64,000 bases of DNA from Strigamia acuminata (GCA_949358305.1 OX442316.1:14072001-14136000), one strand, 5' to 3'; shown: positions 16,491 to 28,257, counted from the first letter of the stretch. Made by a program: numbers and translations. The notes: generated by a model from the sequence alone, not told the origin.

Positions 16491-17560
16491 TACAAGCTGA
16501 TACTGCTCTGTAGATGTAAAAACTCATCCGAATTTATCGTCCACGCACAAATACAACCTGATATTGCACTGTAAAAAGTCATCCGAATTTATCGCCCACG
16601 CACAAATACAAGCTGAAACTGCTCTGTAAAAAGTCATCCGAATTTATAGCCCACGCACAAATACAAGCTGAAACTGCTCTGTAAAATGCATCCGAATTTA
16701 TCGCCCACGCACCCATGCCACAAACATATACAGGCTGAAACTGCACTATAGACGTGTAAACTCATCTGAATTTATCGCCCACGAACAAATACCAAGCTGA
16801 AATTGTACAGAATATCTAAAAAAAACTCATCCGAATATATCCCCTACACACAAGCCGACACTGCTGTGTAGATGTGAAAACATATCCAAATTTATTGCCC
16901 ATGCACAAAACATGTTGAAACTGATCTGCGAGTCAAATAAACGTACCGGTATCCGAATTTATAACCCACTGTGCAAAGCTTGTTGAAACTAAACTGTAAA
17001 ATATATCGCACATGATCAAAACTGGCTTTAATCTGCACAATAAATCTAAAAAACGTATTCGAACGTATCGCAGGCGTGCCAAACCTGTTGAAACTGAACT
17101 GTGTGTAAATATAACAATACCGTACTGCATTCCTTCCATGGGCGATAAATCGGGTTTTTTCCAAAGTATAATCACCACTCACTTATCAGAGGAGTTTTAA
17201 CTCCTGATTCATTAAAACTTAGAAACATAGATGGCGCCACTGTTTTTCACTCACAAACTGTCTCTGGTCACTGCTGCCATCTAGAGACGACTGAATAAAA
17301 CAATACCGTATTGAATGTCTGCTTCGATGAATCCGAATTTATCGCCTACACACAAAATCTGTTTGAAACTGACATGTGAGTCAAATAAACGTGCATGAAA
17401 CAATACTGTATTGCATTGCTTCCATGAGTAATAAATCGGTCCTTTCCAAAGGATAATCAGTAATCACCATCAAGAGGGATTTTAACTCCTGATTCATTTC
17501 AACCTAGAAACATAGATGGCGCCACCGTTTCCAATTTCAAACTACCTCTGGTCGCTGTCG
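16490..17560. repeat. degenerate tandem repeat with ATCCGAATTTATCGCCCACG core
   Basis: About eight to ten diverged units of roughly 55-65 bp, each with ATCCGAATTTAT, then CGCCCACGCACAAATAC, then AAGCTGAAACTGC. The best units are between 16520 and 16760 and they decay toward 17000. A related pair, 17190-17260 and 17480-17550, shares TTTAACTCCTGATTCATT followed by AACATAGATGGCGCCAC. No coding content. Confidence 0.7.
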
Positions 17561-19490
17561 CCTTCTTCTAGACAAACCGTATTGAATACCACCCAGATCG
17601 CTTCATCATCTAACTCGGGCGATCTAACGTCAAATTATCCATATTTCCAACGTAATAAAATTTAAAATGGAATTAAAACAAATGGAACAATAAATATGCT
17701 TTATTAACAACAATTTCAATCTTTTTAATATCGCACAGAATAATATAATATATCTCGCAATCCCAAGCGATGGCTTCACTGCACGGCAACCAAATCCTCC
17801 GTCTTTAGTTTCCACACGACGACCGCCGCACATAATGCAGAATTTGTGTGCTGCACTTTTTATATCAACCCATAGTGTGACCAATTCAAATTTTCTCATA
17901 AATCTTCTAATGCTTGTTTTCAAAATTCAAATTTTCTAATAAAAATAGCACAAATAAACAAAGTGCCACTCACAATTTGCCACAAATTTTTGTCAAACAT
18001 TTTAAATTTAAACTCAACTTACCATTCAAAACAAATCCATCTCCAAGTGTTAACACACTGAAAAATTAAAAAAAGAAAAGAAAACAACTATACCGTGCCC
18101 TCCTCGACCCCCTGCGAACTTCATCGTATCAGCTGCCCCAAAGATTAGAAATGTACATACTCCAAAAGTCTCAACACAGTAACATATTGAAACAGAATTT
18201 TTAAAATTTTAATATACTTTTTAATATTTTTACTGTAAAATTAAACTGATGCATTAAGCAATGAATTAATTCAACTCAACGAGTTTCTGTTTTCCAATGC
18301 TTTTATTAATTTTGACACTACCATCATCACAAGTAATTCCACTATTGCAAGTCTGCGGGAATAAACATCAGTTCACTTATTGTAAAGAATTTGGTCTGAA
18401 AAAGGGAGTGAATCGAGAATTAGATATTTTTAACTTTATCCTCTACATTTTTTTTAAAAATACGAAATAATTTGGTACATTTTCAGCTAATTGGGCTTTA
18501 CGTACGGTAAATTCCGAGTGTGATATTTTCATTTATCTAGAATGCACTGTGAATATCCATTACGTGCCCACAATTTTTTTCTTCAAACATTCCTAATGAA
18601 TGTAGTCTAACATTAAGCCAGAAGGGTAAAATAGGTTCATTTTTTAAATTTTAATACTTAATGAGCAGGTCTGTGCACGGGAGATCTTACGTAGTCAATC
18701 TATCCACATTTCATCGTTTTAAAATTTACAACATAACAAAAAAAATGTCATAATTTTCTGTTTGTTAGCACCGATTTTGCAATCGTGACGCTCGTCGACT
18801 GATAACCAGTTCCATGTTTCAATCTGGTGGACCTGCAACCTGCAACTAACCAATATGATTCTTCTTTCTGTTTGTACTTCCGATGAAATTCCAACAATTT
18901 GATGATTATTTTCAAACACATTATCTACTAATCATTTCAATATTTCACAGAATAATACATTGAAATACATACCTTGTAATTCTCCCAAACTATGGATACA
19001 ATACAGCAACCTAATCCTCCTTTAGTTGATAACGGATGAAAGCAAATTTTATCGAAAATATGATTATATAACATGTAAATCTGTTTTTATTCTTCATTCA
19101 TTTTTCTTGTTTTTATTCTTTATTTTTTTGTTGTTTTTATTCTTAGTTTGACCATATTGCCTCTTTTTTGCAATCTGTGGGAATAATTTTAACGAGGATC
19201 CAACCTTGCATTCACATAACCGACTGGGAAAACATAAAAAATACCCAGCTGAGGTTGGTGGCAATTTATCTAGCCATATCAAACAGAAACAGTTTAAAAC
19301 GAAAATTACACAATGAATTTAAATACAATAAACAAAAAGTAAATGCTTCACTGACGACCAACATTTTCGCTGCTCAATGTAGGCTGACGACCAACATCCA
19401 TTGTCCAAAATCCCTTGCAAATCCAAACAAACGATCCAACTTGAATGACATCTTGATCCACGTATTGAAGGTTTATTCAGGTACACCATT
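17561..19490. repeat. gene-free region with dispersed repeat copy
   Basis: No supported gene. The part from about 18170 to 18720 is one copy of a dispersed repeat also found at 28600-28800 (opposite orientation), 29280-30060 and 30200-30720. It contains AGTTTCTGTTTTCCAATGC and the phrase CATTTATCTAGAATGCA. That last phrase is the uninterrupted form of the site that carries a palindromic insertion at 30470. Confidence 0.55.
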
Positions 19491-20918
19491 CCCCACGAAC
19501 TCCTCGCAGCGCAACGCAACAAAGCTGTACAAACTCTCCAGCAGAGAACAACCAAAGGATGCATCGCGTCCAAAGCACCCTGTAGCACTGTAGCGAGCCT
19601 TCAACTGGACACACTGCTAAAAGAGCCTGCACTACCCTAACCATGACTCCCCGTAAACATGAACAGAGACCAGATGAAACATGTTTACTTCCTAAGAGAG
19701 CCTTGATGAATCTGCGCAGCGCACTGACAAATCAATATTATAATCCGTTCTCTTTCCTCGGCATAATGGTCACTCTGGGCTTCATAACCTATGCGTGATT
19801 GTCACCTTTCTTTGAACCACTTTGCCCATTGGTCAAATGATAGCAGAGAAACAGGGTTCTCCAGCTATGCAAGCGCCAATTCATGAAAATCACTCACCAG
19901 TTGGCTGTCGATAGCAGTAGTGCTACAGATATAAGAGGTACCCTGGTAGGACCTCGTCTATTTTTGCCTTGTACATTGTGTGTGGTCACTTTTACCCGGT
20001 GGGCCATTGAAACGGGATTAACCAGTTGCCAACTGAGAAAAAGGATTATTCCTTGCTTTGCCAGTAACTATTCCTAGCCTTAAATTCGGAGTTCTGCAGA
20101 TTCATTCATGCAGATTACATTCAATTGCTGTCTGGAAAGAAAGAAAAAATAATTAATAACCAACAAATAAAACATTAATTAACACAAATTACCTGATGAA
20201 TAAACCTGCAATTCGCCACGAACTCCTCCCATCCAACGCAACAAAGCTGTACAAACTCTCCAGCAGAGAACAACCAAAGAATGCATCGCGTCCAAAGCAC
20301 CCTGTAGCACTGTAGCGAGCCTTCAACTGGACACACTGCTAAAAGAGCCTGCACTACCCTAACCATGACTCCCCGTAAACATGAACAGAGACCAGATGAA
20401 ACATGTTTACTTCCTAAGAGAGCCTTGATGAATCCGCGCAGCGCACTGACAAATCAATATTATAATCCGTTCTCTTTCCTCGGCATAATGGTCACTCTGG
20501 GCTTCATAACCTATGCGTGATTGTCACCTTTCTTTGAACCACTTTGCCCATTGGTCAAATGATAGCAGAGAAACAGGGTTCTCCAGCTATGCAAGCGCCA
20601 ATTCATGAAAATCACTCACCAGTTGGCTGTCGATAGCAGTAGTGCTACAGATATAAGAGGTACCCTGGTAGGACCTCGTCTATTTTTGCCTTGTACATTG
20701 TGTGTGGTCACTTTTACCCGGTGGGCCATTGAAACGGGATTAACCAGTTGCCAACTGAGAAAAAGGATTATTCCTTGCTTTGCCAGTAACTATTCCTAGC
20801 CTTAAATTCGGAGTTCCCCCATTCATGCAGATTCCATTCAATTGCTGTCTGGAAAGAAAGAAAAAATAATTAATAACCAACAAATAAAACAATAATTAAC
20901 ACAAATTACCTGAATAAA
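19491..20918. repeat. two-copy direct tandem duplication, 722-bp period
   Basis: About 700 bp (19491-20196) is repeated almost unchanged at 20213-20918 with an offset of 722 bp. Shared landmarks include ACAAAGCTGTACAAACTCTC, TGGCTGTCGATAGCAG and ACCCGGTGGGCCATTG. Only a few substitutions and a small insertion or deletion near 20100 separate them, so the duplication is recent. Open frames of 64 codons inside are not recognisable. Confidence 0.85.
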
Positions 20919-21084
20919 CCTTCAATTTCAAACATCTCTCGTACGTTTTCTGCCAGCGCCACTCTCAAACAGGGTACAGCTCATTTTCCATCCTAACTGT
21001 ATCCACGTCACGTCTATTTCTTCCGGTTATACGCAATCCAACTAAAGTTCGCGAACCACTATTTTCAATGATCCTTGCAGCGAT

Positions 21085-21200
21085 AAAAATGAATTATTTT
21101 TGGGAGGAAAAATGAATTATTTTTGGGAGGAAAAATGAATTATTTTTGGGAGGAAAAATGAATTATTTTTGGGAGGAAAAATGAATTATTTTTGGGAGGA
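21085..21200. repeat. 23-bp minisatellite, left part
   Basis: Five head-to-tail copies of a 23-bp unit, AAAAATGAATTATTTTTGGG plus AGG. The array is cut by the retrotransposon at 21201 and resumes at 25995 with three more copies before grading into diverged units. Confidence 0.9.
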
Positions 21201-21456
21201 TGTGAGGCCATGCGATGACCTCACGTCTCGGCGACGACCTTGCGCCTGGGGCGAACACCTGCCACGCGGCGCACCTGTCGGTGCTATTGATGACATCATA
21301 CCAGGCCGACCAATTACAGAAGCTGTTACACTTTTATTTCGTGATTTCGTTTTGTTTACCTTTGATTTGTAAAAGCTAGATTAAAGCAGTTTTGTGCACA
21401 ATTTCCAACTCGAAAGGTTGTTTATTATTTTGTCAGCAGCTTTCTCATGACTAACA
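21201..21456 (+). repeat. 5' LTR
   Basis: 256 bp with TG..CA ends, matching the right LTR base for base as far as I can read. Confidence 0.95.
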
Positions 21457-21467
21457 TGGCGCAGTCG
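21457..21467 (+). other. primer binding site
   Basis: TGGCGCAGTCG directly abuts the 5' LTR. It is complementary to a tRNA 3' end reading CGACTGCGCCA, as in eukaryotic tRNA-Ser. Position and TGG start fit a retrotransposon primer site; the tRNA identity is from general knowledge. Confidence 0.65.
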
Positions 21468-21621
21468 AGAGCTTAGGACTTGGCGGACGTTTGAACGTCG
21501 TCGCTGCGTGAGAGAGCTCGTCGGATTTCGTTCGTTTGGCGGTCGGGAGGAAACCCGTATCGCTGCCGAAGAGGAGAACGTTGTGTGTGCGTGCGTGACG
21601 AAGGAAAATTCGGGACATAAA

Positions 21622-24600
21622 ATGGCGGACATGAAGGATGTTTATACCTCAACTAGCGAGCCGGTTTTGGACCTTTTAACGTGCGACAATATTCGTGACG
21701 AATGCTTGCTGCGCGGAATCGATGTAAGCATTTGTAAAAAGAAAAATGATTTTTTGGCCACTCTTTTGGCAGATAACGTGGCAACGGAGGCGGCCAAGGT
21801 CAAGCCTGGGTCAACCCAGACGGCCATCGTGTCAACCGCAACGGGACTCGCGGGACAGATCAAAGTGCAGCACGAGGTAGACACGACGAAGGGAGTGCCC
21901 GTGTTCAAGGGGAAACGCGACGAGAACGTCGAACATTTTATCGAGTGCGTCGAGCGTGCGGCCACATTGGGAAAATGGACGGAGCATGCAAAAATTGCGG
22001 TGGCAAATGGACAATTGAAGGAGGAAGCTTTATATTGGTATGACATTTTCGGAAAAAAATTCGTTCTGTGGTCGGAGTGGGCGGCGTCGATTAGAGACTA
22101 TTTCTTGGACGTCGACACCTACGACAGGTGGAGGCAGCGAATTGCCGCAAGAAAGCAGCTGGAGAACGAGTCCCTCGCCACATATTTCGCTGCGAAAATC
22201 GCATTGATTGAAACAACAAAGAAGGCGTTCAGCTTCTCGAAGGATGACACGATAAATGTCACAATAGAGGGAGTTCGCGATTTACATACGCGTGATTTGT
22301 TTCGCATGTCAAAATTCGATTCTTTTATTGAATTAATTAGGAAGGGACGCGAGATTGACCGGAATAGAGAGGCCAGCGGATCACCGCCAAGGACAACACC
22401 AAAAGAGATTGCGAAGCCAAAGACTGAGGCAAGGACAAGGACACCACGCGATGAGACGTCATACAAGAAAGGCATGGACATGTCAAAAATGCAATGTTGG
22501 CGTTGCAATGAGATGGGTCATTGCTCATTTGATTGTCCGAAGGCAAAGAAACCCGAACAGACGGAGGGAGACGCAAAGCAACAACCGAGGGAGGCCGAGA
22601 AAAAGAAGATCAACATTTGTATGGTCAAAACGAAGTGCCCGGAGTCGAATCTCGTGGTGGTCGACTGCCAGTCGGCGGAACTCGGTGGGCAGGTGGAGGC
22701 CCTGATCGATTGTGGGGCAAATTGCTCAACCGTGGACCAAGTTTTCGTCGACGACAGTGTCGAAATCCGACCCAACTTGGAAAAAGAGTATTTTAAAACG
22801 GCAAACGGCGACAAGCAGGTTCTAGGACACGTGGATTTAAACGTACAGATCGGGAAGATGAGGACCAGGATCAGCGACGTCGCCGTGGTCCAGGATTCCC
22901 CTTTCCCGTTGGTCATAGGGATGGACTGGCGCAAGCAGGCCGGTCTAGCGTGGATGATTACCGGCGACGGGGATGTGACATTTTTTAAGGAGATCACGGG
23001 GTTAACATCGACTGTCAGCTGTGTCGTGCGGGCCTCACACCAGGTTTCGGCGGAGGATCGCGCGTTCGGGGAGGAAGTCGACGCGCTCGTGGGCGCGGTG
23101 GACGACGATGTGGCGGCAACGGAAAGAGAGCGGCTTCGACGCGTTTTATGGACGAATAGGGAGGCTTTCAGCGAACAGGACGAGTTGGGGGAGTGCGTGG
23201 GCGAGGAGTGTGAAATCCGCCTGCGACACGACAACCCAATTAAGACCAAGCCGAGGAAATTTTCACCGGCAGACGAGAAGGCGTGCAACGAGACAATTGC
23301 GCTTTGGCTAAGGCTGGGTATTTGTCGACCTTCAACGTCGCAGTACAACTTCCCACTGTGGTTCGTGAAGCAGGGCGAGAACAAGCAGAAGTTGCGACCG
23401 GTGCTTGACTTGAGGCGACTAAATGAGATCGTGGACGTGTCGATGTATCGTATGCCGACCATCGACGAGACAATTGAATTTCTGTTGGCCGACCAGCCGA
23501 TTTATTTCAACGTGGGAGACGTCGCGATGGCTTTTTACCATGTGCGACTGCGCAGCGGTGATTGCCACAAAATAGCATTTTTGACACCGGACGGACTAAT
23601 GGAATTGACAAGGATGCCGATGGGACTGAAGATCTCACCTTTTAAGATGCAGGAAATCATGGACAAGCTGTGTAAACGAGTGGAACGTACGGCCGCATAT
23701 GTCGACGACGTCGGCCAAGCTAGTCGAATCGTGAACGAATTAATTTCGAGATGGGAGAAGTTTTTGGAGGAACTAATAAGAAAGGGCCTTCGCGTTCGTC
23801 TATCAAAGTGTCAGCTGTTACGAAAGGAGGTGAGTTTCCTCGGATATATTGTGTCGAGGCAGGGGAAGAAGCCGGACCCGGCGCGCATGCAAGCCATCGA
23901 TCGGTTTCAGCGTTTTCGTAACGCAAGAGACGTCCGGGCGTTTTTGGGGTTTGCGGGCTATCATCGCCGGTTCGTGAGGGGATTTGCCGCGAAGGTGAAG
24001 ATATTACAGGCGTTGACTAAGAAGGATGCACGCTTCGTATGGACGGAGGCGCACCAGGAGGCCGTCGAGGCGATAAAGAAGGAATTAAAGGCGTGCGAGT
24101 GGCTGGCCCATTTTCGGAGCGACGCCGAGACGTGCGTGAGCGTGGACGCCAGTTACGACGGCTTAGGCGCTACTCTACAACAGCGGCAGGAGGGCGAGTG
24201 GGTGACCATCGCCTATGCTTCCAGGGGAATACCGGAGTCGTATAGGACGGCACACTCCAACGAGCTCGAATGCTTGGCGGTCCACTGGGCTATCACAGAA
24301 AAATTCCGGACGTATTTGCTGGGGACCAAGTTCATCTTGTTTACCGACAATTGGGCGGTGGCCCATATGCTGGCAAAGACAGACCTGAATAGGAAATACG
24401 CACGATGGATACTTGACCTGCAGGAGTTTGATTTTAATATGAAGCATAAAAAGGGGAAGGAGAACGAAATTCCTGACGCACTTTCACGCGCAATCGAGTC
24501 GGGAGCGGCGGTTGCTTTGGCGACGATTAAGTTACGCGACGGGACATTGAGGGAGGAGCAGATGGGCGACGCCTTTTGCAGAGATAAAATGGATCATCTC

Positions 24601-25743
24601 CCGACGGAGTTCGAGGTGGTCGATGGACTCCTCCTCCATGTGGAGACACGAAGGGGCAAGAAACATTCACAGATCGTAGTACCAAAGAACATGACAGACA
24701 GACTAACGAAGGCAGTGCACGAGTCGTGCGGACACGCCGACGCGTTTAGGACGCTCTCGAGGTTAAGGAGACGACATTGGTGGAAGGGGATGCGAGGAGG
24801 CGTGGAGGGCTTTGTGCGCGGATGTCAGAAGTGCCAGCGCCAGAATCATCGGACGGCAAAGCCATTTGGGCTCCTGACTAATCGACCCATCCCCCCCAGG
24901 CCGTTCCATACGATTGCGATTGATCATGGGGGTCCGTACCCGTGCAGCGGGGGAAACTTGTTCGTGTTGGCGGCGATCGATTTGTTTTCGAGATTTGTCG
25001 TGGCGGTGCCGGTCCGCAATACGAAGGCAGCTACATCGGTAGAAAAGGTTAAAACCGATATCTTCGGGCGTTTTGGGCCCGCAAGGAAGATCATTACCGA
25101 CGCCGGCACCTCATTTATTGCTAAAGAGTTCGTGGAGTTCGCGGAGGGCGAGGGAGCGGAGGTGGAGGTCTGCCCACCATACCACCACGCCTCTAACGGA
25201 CTAATTGAGCGGACAATCCAAACTATCGTCCAGAAGTTGCGTAAGGCCGAGGGTGGTTTGGAGAGGTGGGCGAAGAATTTGTCCGACCAGGTCTGGGCGA
25301 TAAATAATACAGTGCAGTCGTCGTCACGGATCTCGCCGTTCGAAATGGTGCACGGATATGTGCCTGACTTTAAAGAGGAGTTGGTGGTGATCGAGGATGA
25401 GGATTTGACCGAGGGATTGGAGAGACTCTGGGGAGATAGGGAAGAGGCGGTCAGAAACTTGGAGGAGGCGGGTAGGACGCAGAAGGACCGTTTCGACCGA
25501 AATCGGGCACCATCCAGTATGCGGGTGGGAGACAGAGTGCTGTTTACCAAGGGCCACCGAAAAAGGAAGTTTGACGCCCTGTATGAGGGCCCATACACCA
25601 TCGTGGAACGTTTGGCGACCGAGGTCTTTTTGCTGGCAGGGGACGACGGACGCACTTGGAAAGCGCACGGGGCACAACTCAAGAGGTTCCAACGGGAAGA
25701 GGCCGTGATGGGGACCATCACTACCCCCGGGGTGGACGTGTGA
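21622..25743 (+). CDS. gag-pol polyprotein of the retrotransposon
   Basis: 1373 aa in one frame from the first ATG (21622). Order: gag-like region; CCHC zinc knuckle C292-x2-C295-x4-H300-x4-C305; protease with ALIDCGANCS near residue 363; reverse transcriptase with a first Asp in FNVGDVAMAFYHV (about 632) and YVDD (about 692); RNase H from about 839 (VDAS, ELE, FTDN); integrase with a HHCC zinc finger from about 1032 and D, D, E near 1100, 1158 and 1196 (last in NGLIERT). Two oddities: the protease has Cys after the catalytic Asp (DCGA, where DSGA or DTGA is usual), and the stop codon (25741-25743) lies three bases inside the 3' LTR. Gag and Pol are not separated by a frameshift. Apparently competent to transpose. 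Confidence 0.95.
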   Translation: MADMKDVYTSTSEPVLDLLTCDNIRDECLLRGIDVSICKKKNDFLATLLADNVATEAAKVKPGSTQTAIVSTATGLAGQIKVQHEVDTTKGVPVFKGKRDENVEHFIECVERAATLGKWTEHAKIAVANGQLKEEALYWYDIFGKKFVLWSEWAASIRDYFLDVDTYDRWRQRIAARKQLENESLATYFAAKIALIETTKKAFSFSKDDTINVTIEGVRDLHTRDLFRMSKFDSFIELIRKGREIDRNREASGSPPRTTPKEIAKPKTEARTRTPRDETSYKKGMDMSKMQCWRCNEMGHCSFDCPKAKKPEQTEGDAKQQPREAEKKKINICMVKTKCPESNLVVVDCQSAELGGQVEALIDCGANCSTVDQVFVDDSVEIRPNLEKEYFKTANGDKQVLGHVDLNVQIGKMRTRISDVAVVQDSPFPLVIGMDWRKQAGLAWMITGDGDVTFFKEITGLTSTVSCVVRASHQVSAEDRAFGEEVDALVGAVDDDVAATERERLRRVLWTNREAFSEQDELGECVGEECEIRLRHDNPIKTKPRKFSPADEKACNETIALWLRLGICRPSTSQYNFPLWFVKQGENKQKLRPVLDLRRLNEIVDVSMYRMPTIDETIEFLLADQPIYFNVGDVAMAFYHVRLRSGDCHKIAFLTPDGLMELTRMPMGLKISPFKMQEIMDKLCKRVERTAAYVDDVGQASRIVNELISRWEKFLEELIRKGLRVRLSKCQLLRKEVSFLGYIVSRQGKKPDPARMQAIDRFQRFRNARDVRAFLGFAGYHRRFVRGFAAKVKILQALTKKDARFVWTEAHQEAVEAIKKELKACEWLAHFRSDAETCVSVDASYDGLGATLQQRQEGEWVTIAYASRGIPESYRTAHSNELECLAVHWAITEKFRTYLLGTKFILFTDNWAVAHMLAKTDLNRKYARWILDLQEFDFNMKHKKGKENEIPDALSRAIESGAAVALATIKLRDGTLREEQMGDAFCRDKMDHLPTEFEVVDGLLLHVETRRGKKHSQIVVPKNMTDRLTKAVHESCGHADAFRTLSRLRRRHWWKGMRGGVEGFVRGCQKCQRQNHRTAKPFGLLTNRPIPPRPFHTIAIDHGGPYPCSGGNLFVLAAIDLFSRFVVAVPVRNTKAATSVEKVKTDIFGRFGPARKIITDAGTSFIAKEFVEFAEGEGAEVEVCPPYHHASNGLIERTIQTIVQKLRKAEGGLERWAKNLSDQVWAINNTVQSSSRISPFEMVHGYVPDFKEELVVIEDEDLTEGLERLWGDREEAVRNLEEAGRTQKDRFDRNRAPSSMRVGDRVLFTKGHRKRKFDALYEGPYTIVERLATEVFLLAGDDGRTWKAHGAQLKRFQREEAVMGTITTPGVDV

Positions 25744-25994
25744 GGCCATGCGATGACCTCACGTCTCGGCGACGACCTTGCGCCTGGGGCGAACACCTGC
25801 CACGCGGCGCACCTGTCGGTGCTATTGATGACATCATACCAGGCCGACCAATTACAGAAGCTGTTACACTTTTATTTCGTGATTTCGTTTTGTTTACCTT
25901 TGATTTGTAAAAGCTAGATTAAAGCAGTTTTGTGCACAATTTCCAACTCGAAAGGTTGTTTATTATTTTGTCAGCAGCTTTCTCATGACTAACA
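25739..25994 (+). repeat. 3' LTR
   Basis: 256 bp, identical to the left LTR. The first bases, TGTGA, also carry the last codon and stop of gag-pol. Confidence 0.95.
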
Positions 25995-26275
25995 GAGGAA
26001 AAATGAATTATTTTTGGGAGGAAAAATGAATTATTTTTGGGAGGAAAAATGAATTATTTTTGGGAGAAAAAATGCAATTTTGGGAAGGAAAATTGCATTC
26101 TTGGAAAGGAAAATGCATTTAAGGGAGGGAAACATGCTTTTTTGGGTAAGAAACATGCATTCTTGGAAAAAATAATGCATTTTTGGAAAGGAAAATGCAG
26201 TTACGGGAAGAAAACATGCATTTTATGTGAGAAAAAAAATGCATTTTATGTGAGAAAAAAAATGCATTTTTTGTG
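25995..26275. repeat. minisatellite, right part and degenerate units
   Basis: Three more 23-bp units continue the array interrupted by the retrotransposon. They are followed by a ladder of related but diverged G-rich and A-rich units (GGGAAGGAAAATGCATT-like) up to about 26270. Confidence 0.8.
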
Positions 26276-27452
26276 CTGTACCGGTATTCGAAGTTTTTTT
26301 GCGTGTACCGGTATTCGATGTTTTTTTGCGTGTACCGGTATTCGATGCTTTTTTGCGTGTACCGGTATTCGATGTTTTAGTATTCGAAGTTTTTTGTGTT
26401 TACCGCTATTCGAAGTTTTTGTATTCGAAATGTTTGTATTCGAAGTTTTTTTGTATGTACCGGTATTCGAAGTTTTTTTGTATGTACCGGTATTCGAAGT
26501 TTTTTTGTATGTACCGATATTCGAAGTTTTTTTGTATGTACCGGTATTCGAAGTTTTTTTGTATGTACCGGTATTCGAAGTTTTTTTGTATGTACCGGTA
26601 TTCGAAGGTTTTTGCGTGTACCGGTATTCGAAGTTTTTTTGCGTGTACCGGTATTCGAAGTTTTTTTTGCGTGTACCGGTATTCGAAGTTTTTTTGCGTG
26701 TACCGGTATTCGAAGTTTTTTTGCGTGTACCGGTATTCAAAGTTTTTTTGCGTGTAACGGTATTCGATGTTTTTGTATTCGAAGTTTTTTGTGTTTACCG
26801 CTATTCGAAGTTTTTGTATTCGAAATGTTTGTATTCGAAGTTTTTTTTGCATGTACCGGTATTCGAAGTTTTTTTGCGTGTACCGGTATTCGAAGTTTTT
26901 TTGCGTGTACCGGTATTCGAAGTTTTTTTTGCATGTACCGGTATTCGAAGTTTTTTTGCGTGTACCGGTATTCGAAGTTTTTTTTGCGTGTACCGGTATT
27001 CGAAGTTTTTTTGCGTGTACCAGTATTCGAAGTTTTTTGCGTGTACCGGTATTCCAAGTTTTTTTGCGTGTACCGGTATTCCAAGTTTTTTTGCGTGTAC
27101 CGGTATTCCAAGTTTTTTTGCGTGTACTGGTATTCCAAGTTTTTTTGCGTGTACCGGTATTCGAAGTTTTTTGCGTGTACCGGTATTCGAAGTTTTTTTG
27201 CGTGTACCGGTATTCGAAGTTTTTTGCGTGTACCGGTATTCGAAGTTTTTTTGCGTGTACCGGTATTCCAAGTTTTTTTGCGTGTACCGGTATTCGAAGT
27301 TTCTTTGCGGGTACCGGTATTCGAAGTTTTTTGCGTGTACCGGTATTCGAAGTTTTTTGTGCTTACCGCTATTCGAAGTTTTTTGCGTGTACCGGTATTC
27401 GAAGTTTTTTGTGCTTACCGCTATTCGAAGTTTTTGTATTCGAAGTTTTTGG
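26276..27452. repeat. about 27-bp minisatellite with ACCGGT and TTCGAA in each unit
   Basis: Roughly 44 tandem units of 25-28 bp built on GTGTACCGGTATTCGAAG followed by 6-8 T and GC. Two six-base palindromes, ACCGGT and TTCGAA, sit 1 bp apart in almost every unit. Blocks of variants occur: GTATGTACC units at 26450-26590, ATTCCAAG units at 27045-27140, and a composite block with GTTTACCGCTATTC that appears at about 26395 and again at about 26790, a higher-order repeat. Unit lengths keep frames open on both strands for hundreds of codons, a by-product of the repeat rather than evidence of protein. Confidence 0.92.
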
Positions 27453-28257
27453 TGTGTTTAAAAAATATGTTAGGTGTTTTTAAAGTTTTCTATGTTTGTA
27501 AAATAAGCTTTTTTAAGGTTTTCATTCGCGCGCTCTTCTTTACCGGGTTCCAGACACAAATCGGTATGCAAACGACTGGAATTTCACTGAAAAGAGAAAA
27601 AAAAAATGAAATTAATTTATAATGCAATCTGCCCAAGTTTTAAAAAAGAAATTATTAATGATATATAACATAATAAATTTATTTTCAAATTTTAGTATTC
27701 AGTAAGCACATCTTAATTCATGTTTAATTTTAAAACCGAATTTACCTTCATTTTCTAAGATTTACTTACAAGTGTGACGATCAACAGACTCATCCAACCC
27801 CAACCCGCTATTTGTTCGAATTCAGCCATTTGACCATTTGCAATCAGGATTTGTGGTCGCATGGTTTTCGTTTGTCCTACAAACTCTTCATCTTAACGAC
27901 TTTTATCTGGAACTACAATATTTATAGTCATTCTTCCAAACTAAACAATTACTTAGCCACGGTATAGAAAACCTTTTAATTAATCGCTACTTTACTTTAT
28001 TATCTGTTCCCCGGAACTGGCTTCGCCTTTTCCAAATAACTAATTGCGATCGAGGCTTATTGTCGAGCGTCGTCTGCTAATTACTCACTTTTTACAAGTG
28101 CATTCCTTTTTTAAAAAAATTAAATTAAATTAAATAATTTAGCACAAAATTATAATTTTGGACATTAGTCCAGTTCTAAAATTAGCTACCACTGTTGCTG
28201 CTGTTGTCCATGTCGTCGTGTCTATCTTCTTTCGGAACCAAGGTTTATAGCTTCATT
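27453..28257. other. gene-free AT-rich sequence
   Basis: No coding region, RNA gene or clear repeat recognised, apart from the run-out of the minisatellite. Confidence 0.4.

Larger units (their letters stand above)
21201..25994 (+). mobile_element. complete Ty3/gypsy-type LTR retrotransposon
   Basis: 4794 bp, bounded by two 256-bp LTRs (21201-21456 and 25739-25994) that start TGTGAGG and end CTAACA and read identically. A 5-bp target duplication, GAGGA, flanks it (21196-21200 and 25995-25999). One intact gag-pol frame lies between and no envelope-like frame is present. Identical LTRs, the intact frame and a clean target duplication all point to a very recent insertion, into the 23-bp minisatellite. 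Domain order (protease, reverse transcriptase, RNase H, integrase) places it in Ty3/gypsy. Confidence 0.95.

Noticed and set aside
19883-20799. Two identical 64-codon frames
   Set aside because: Identical only because the DNA is a tandem duplication; not conserved as protein as far as can be seen.
26037-27622. Long open frames on both strands (up to 474 codons)
   Set aside because: They are translations of the 27-bp minisatellite (FACTGIRSF or YRYSKFF repeats) and occur in several frames on both strands.
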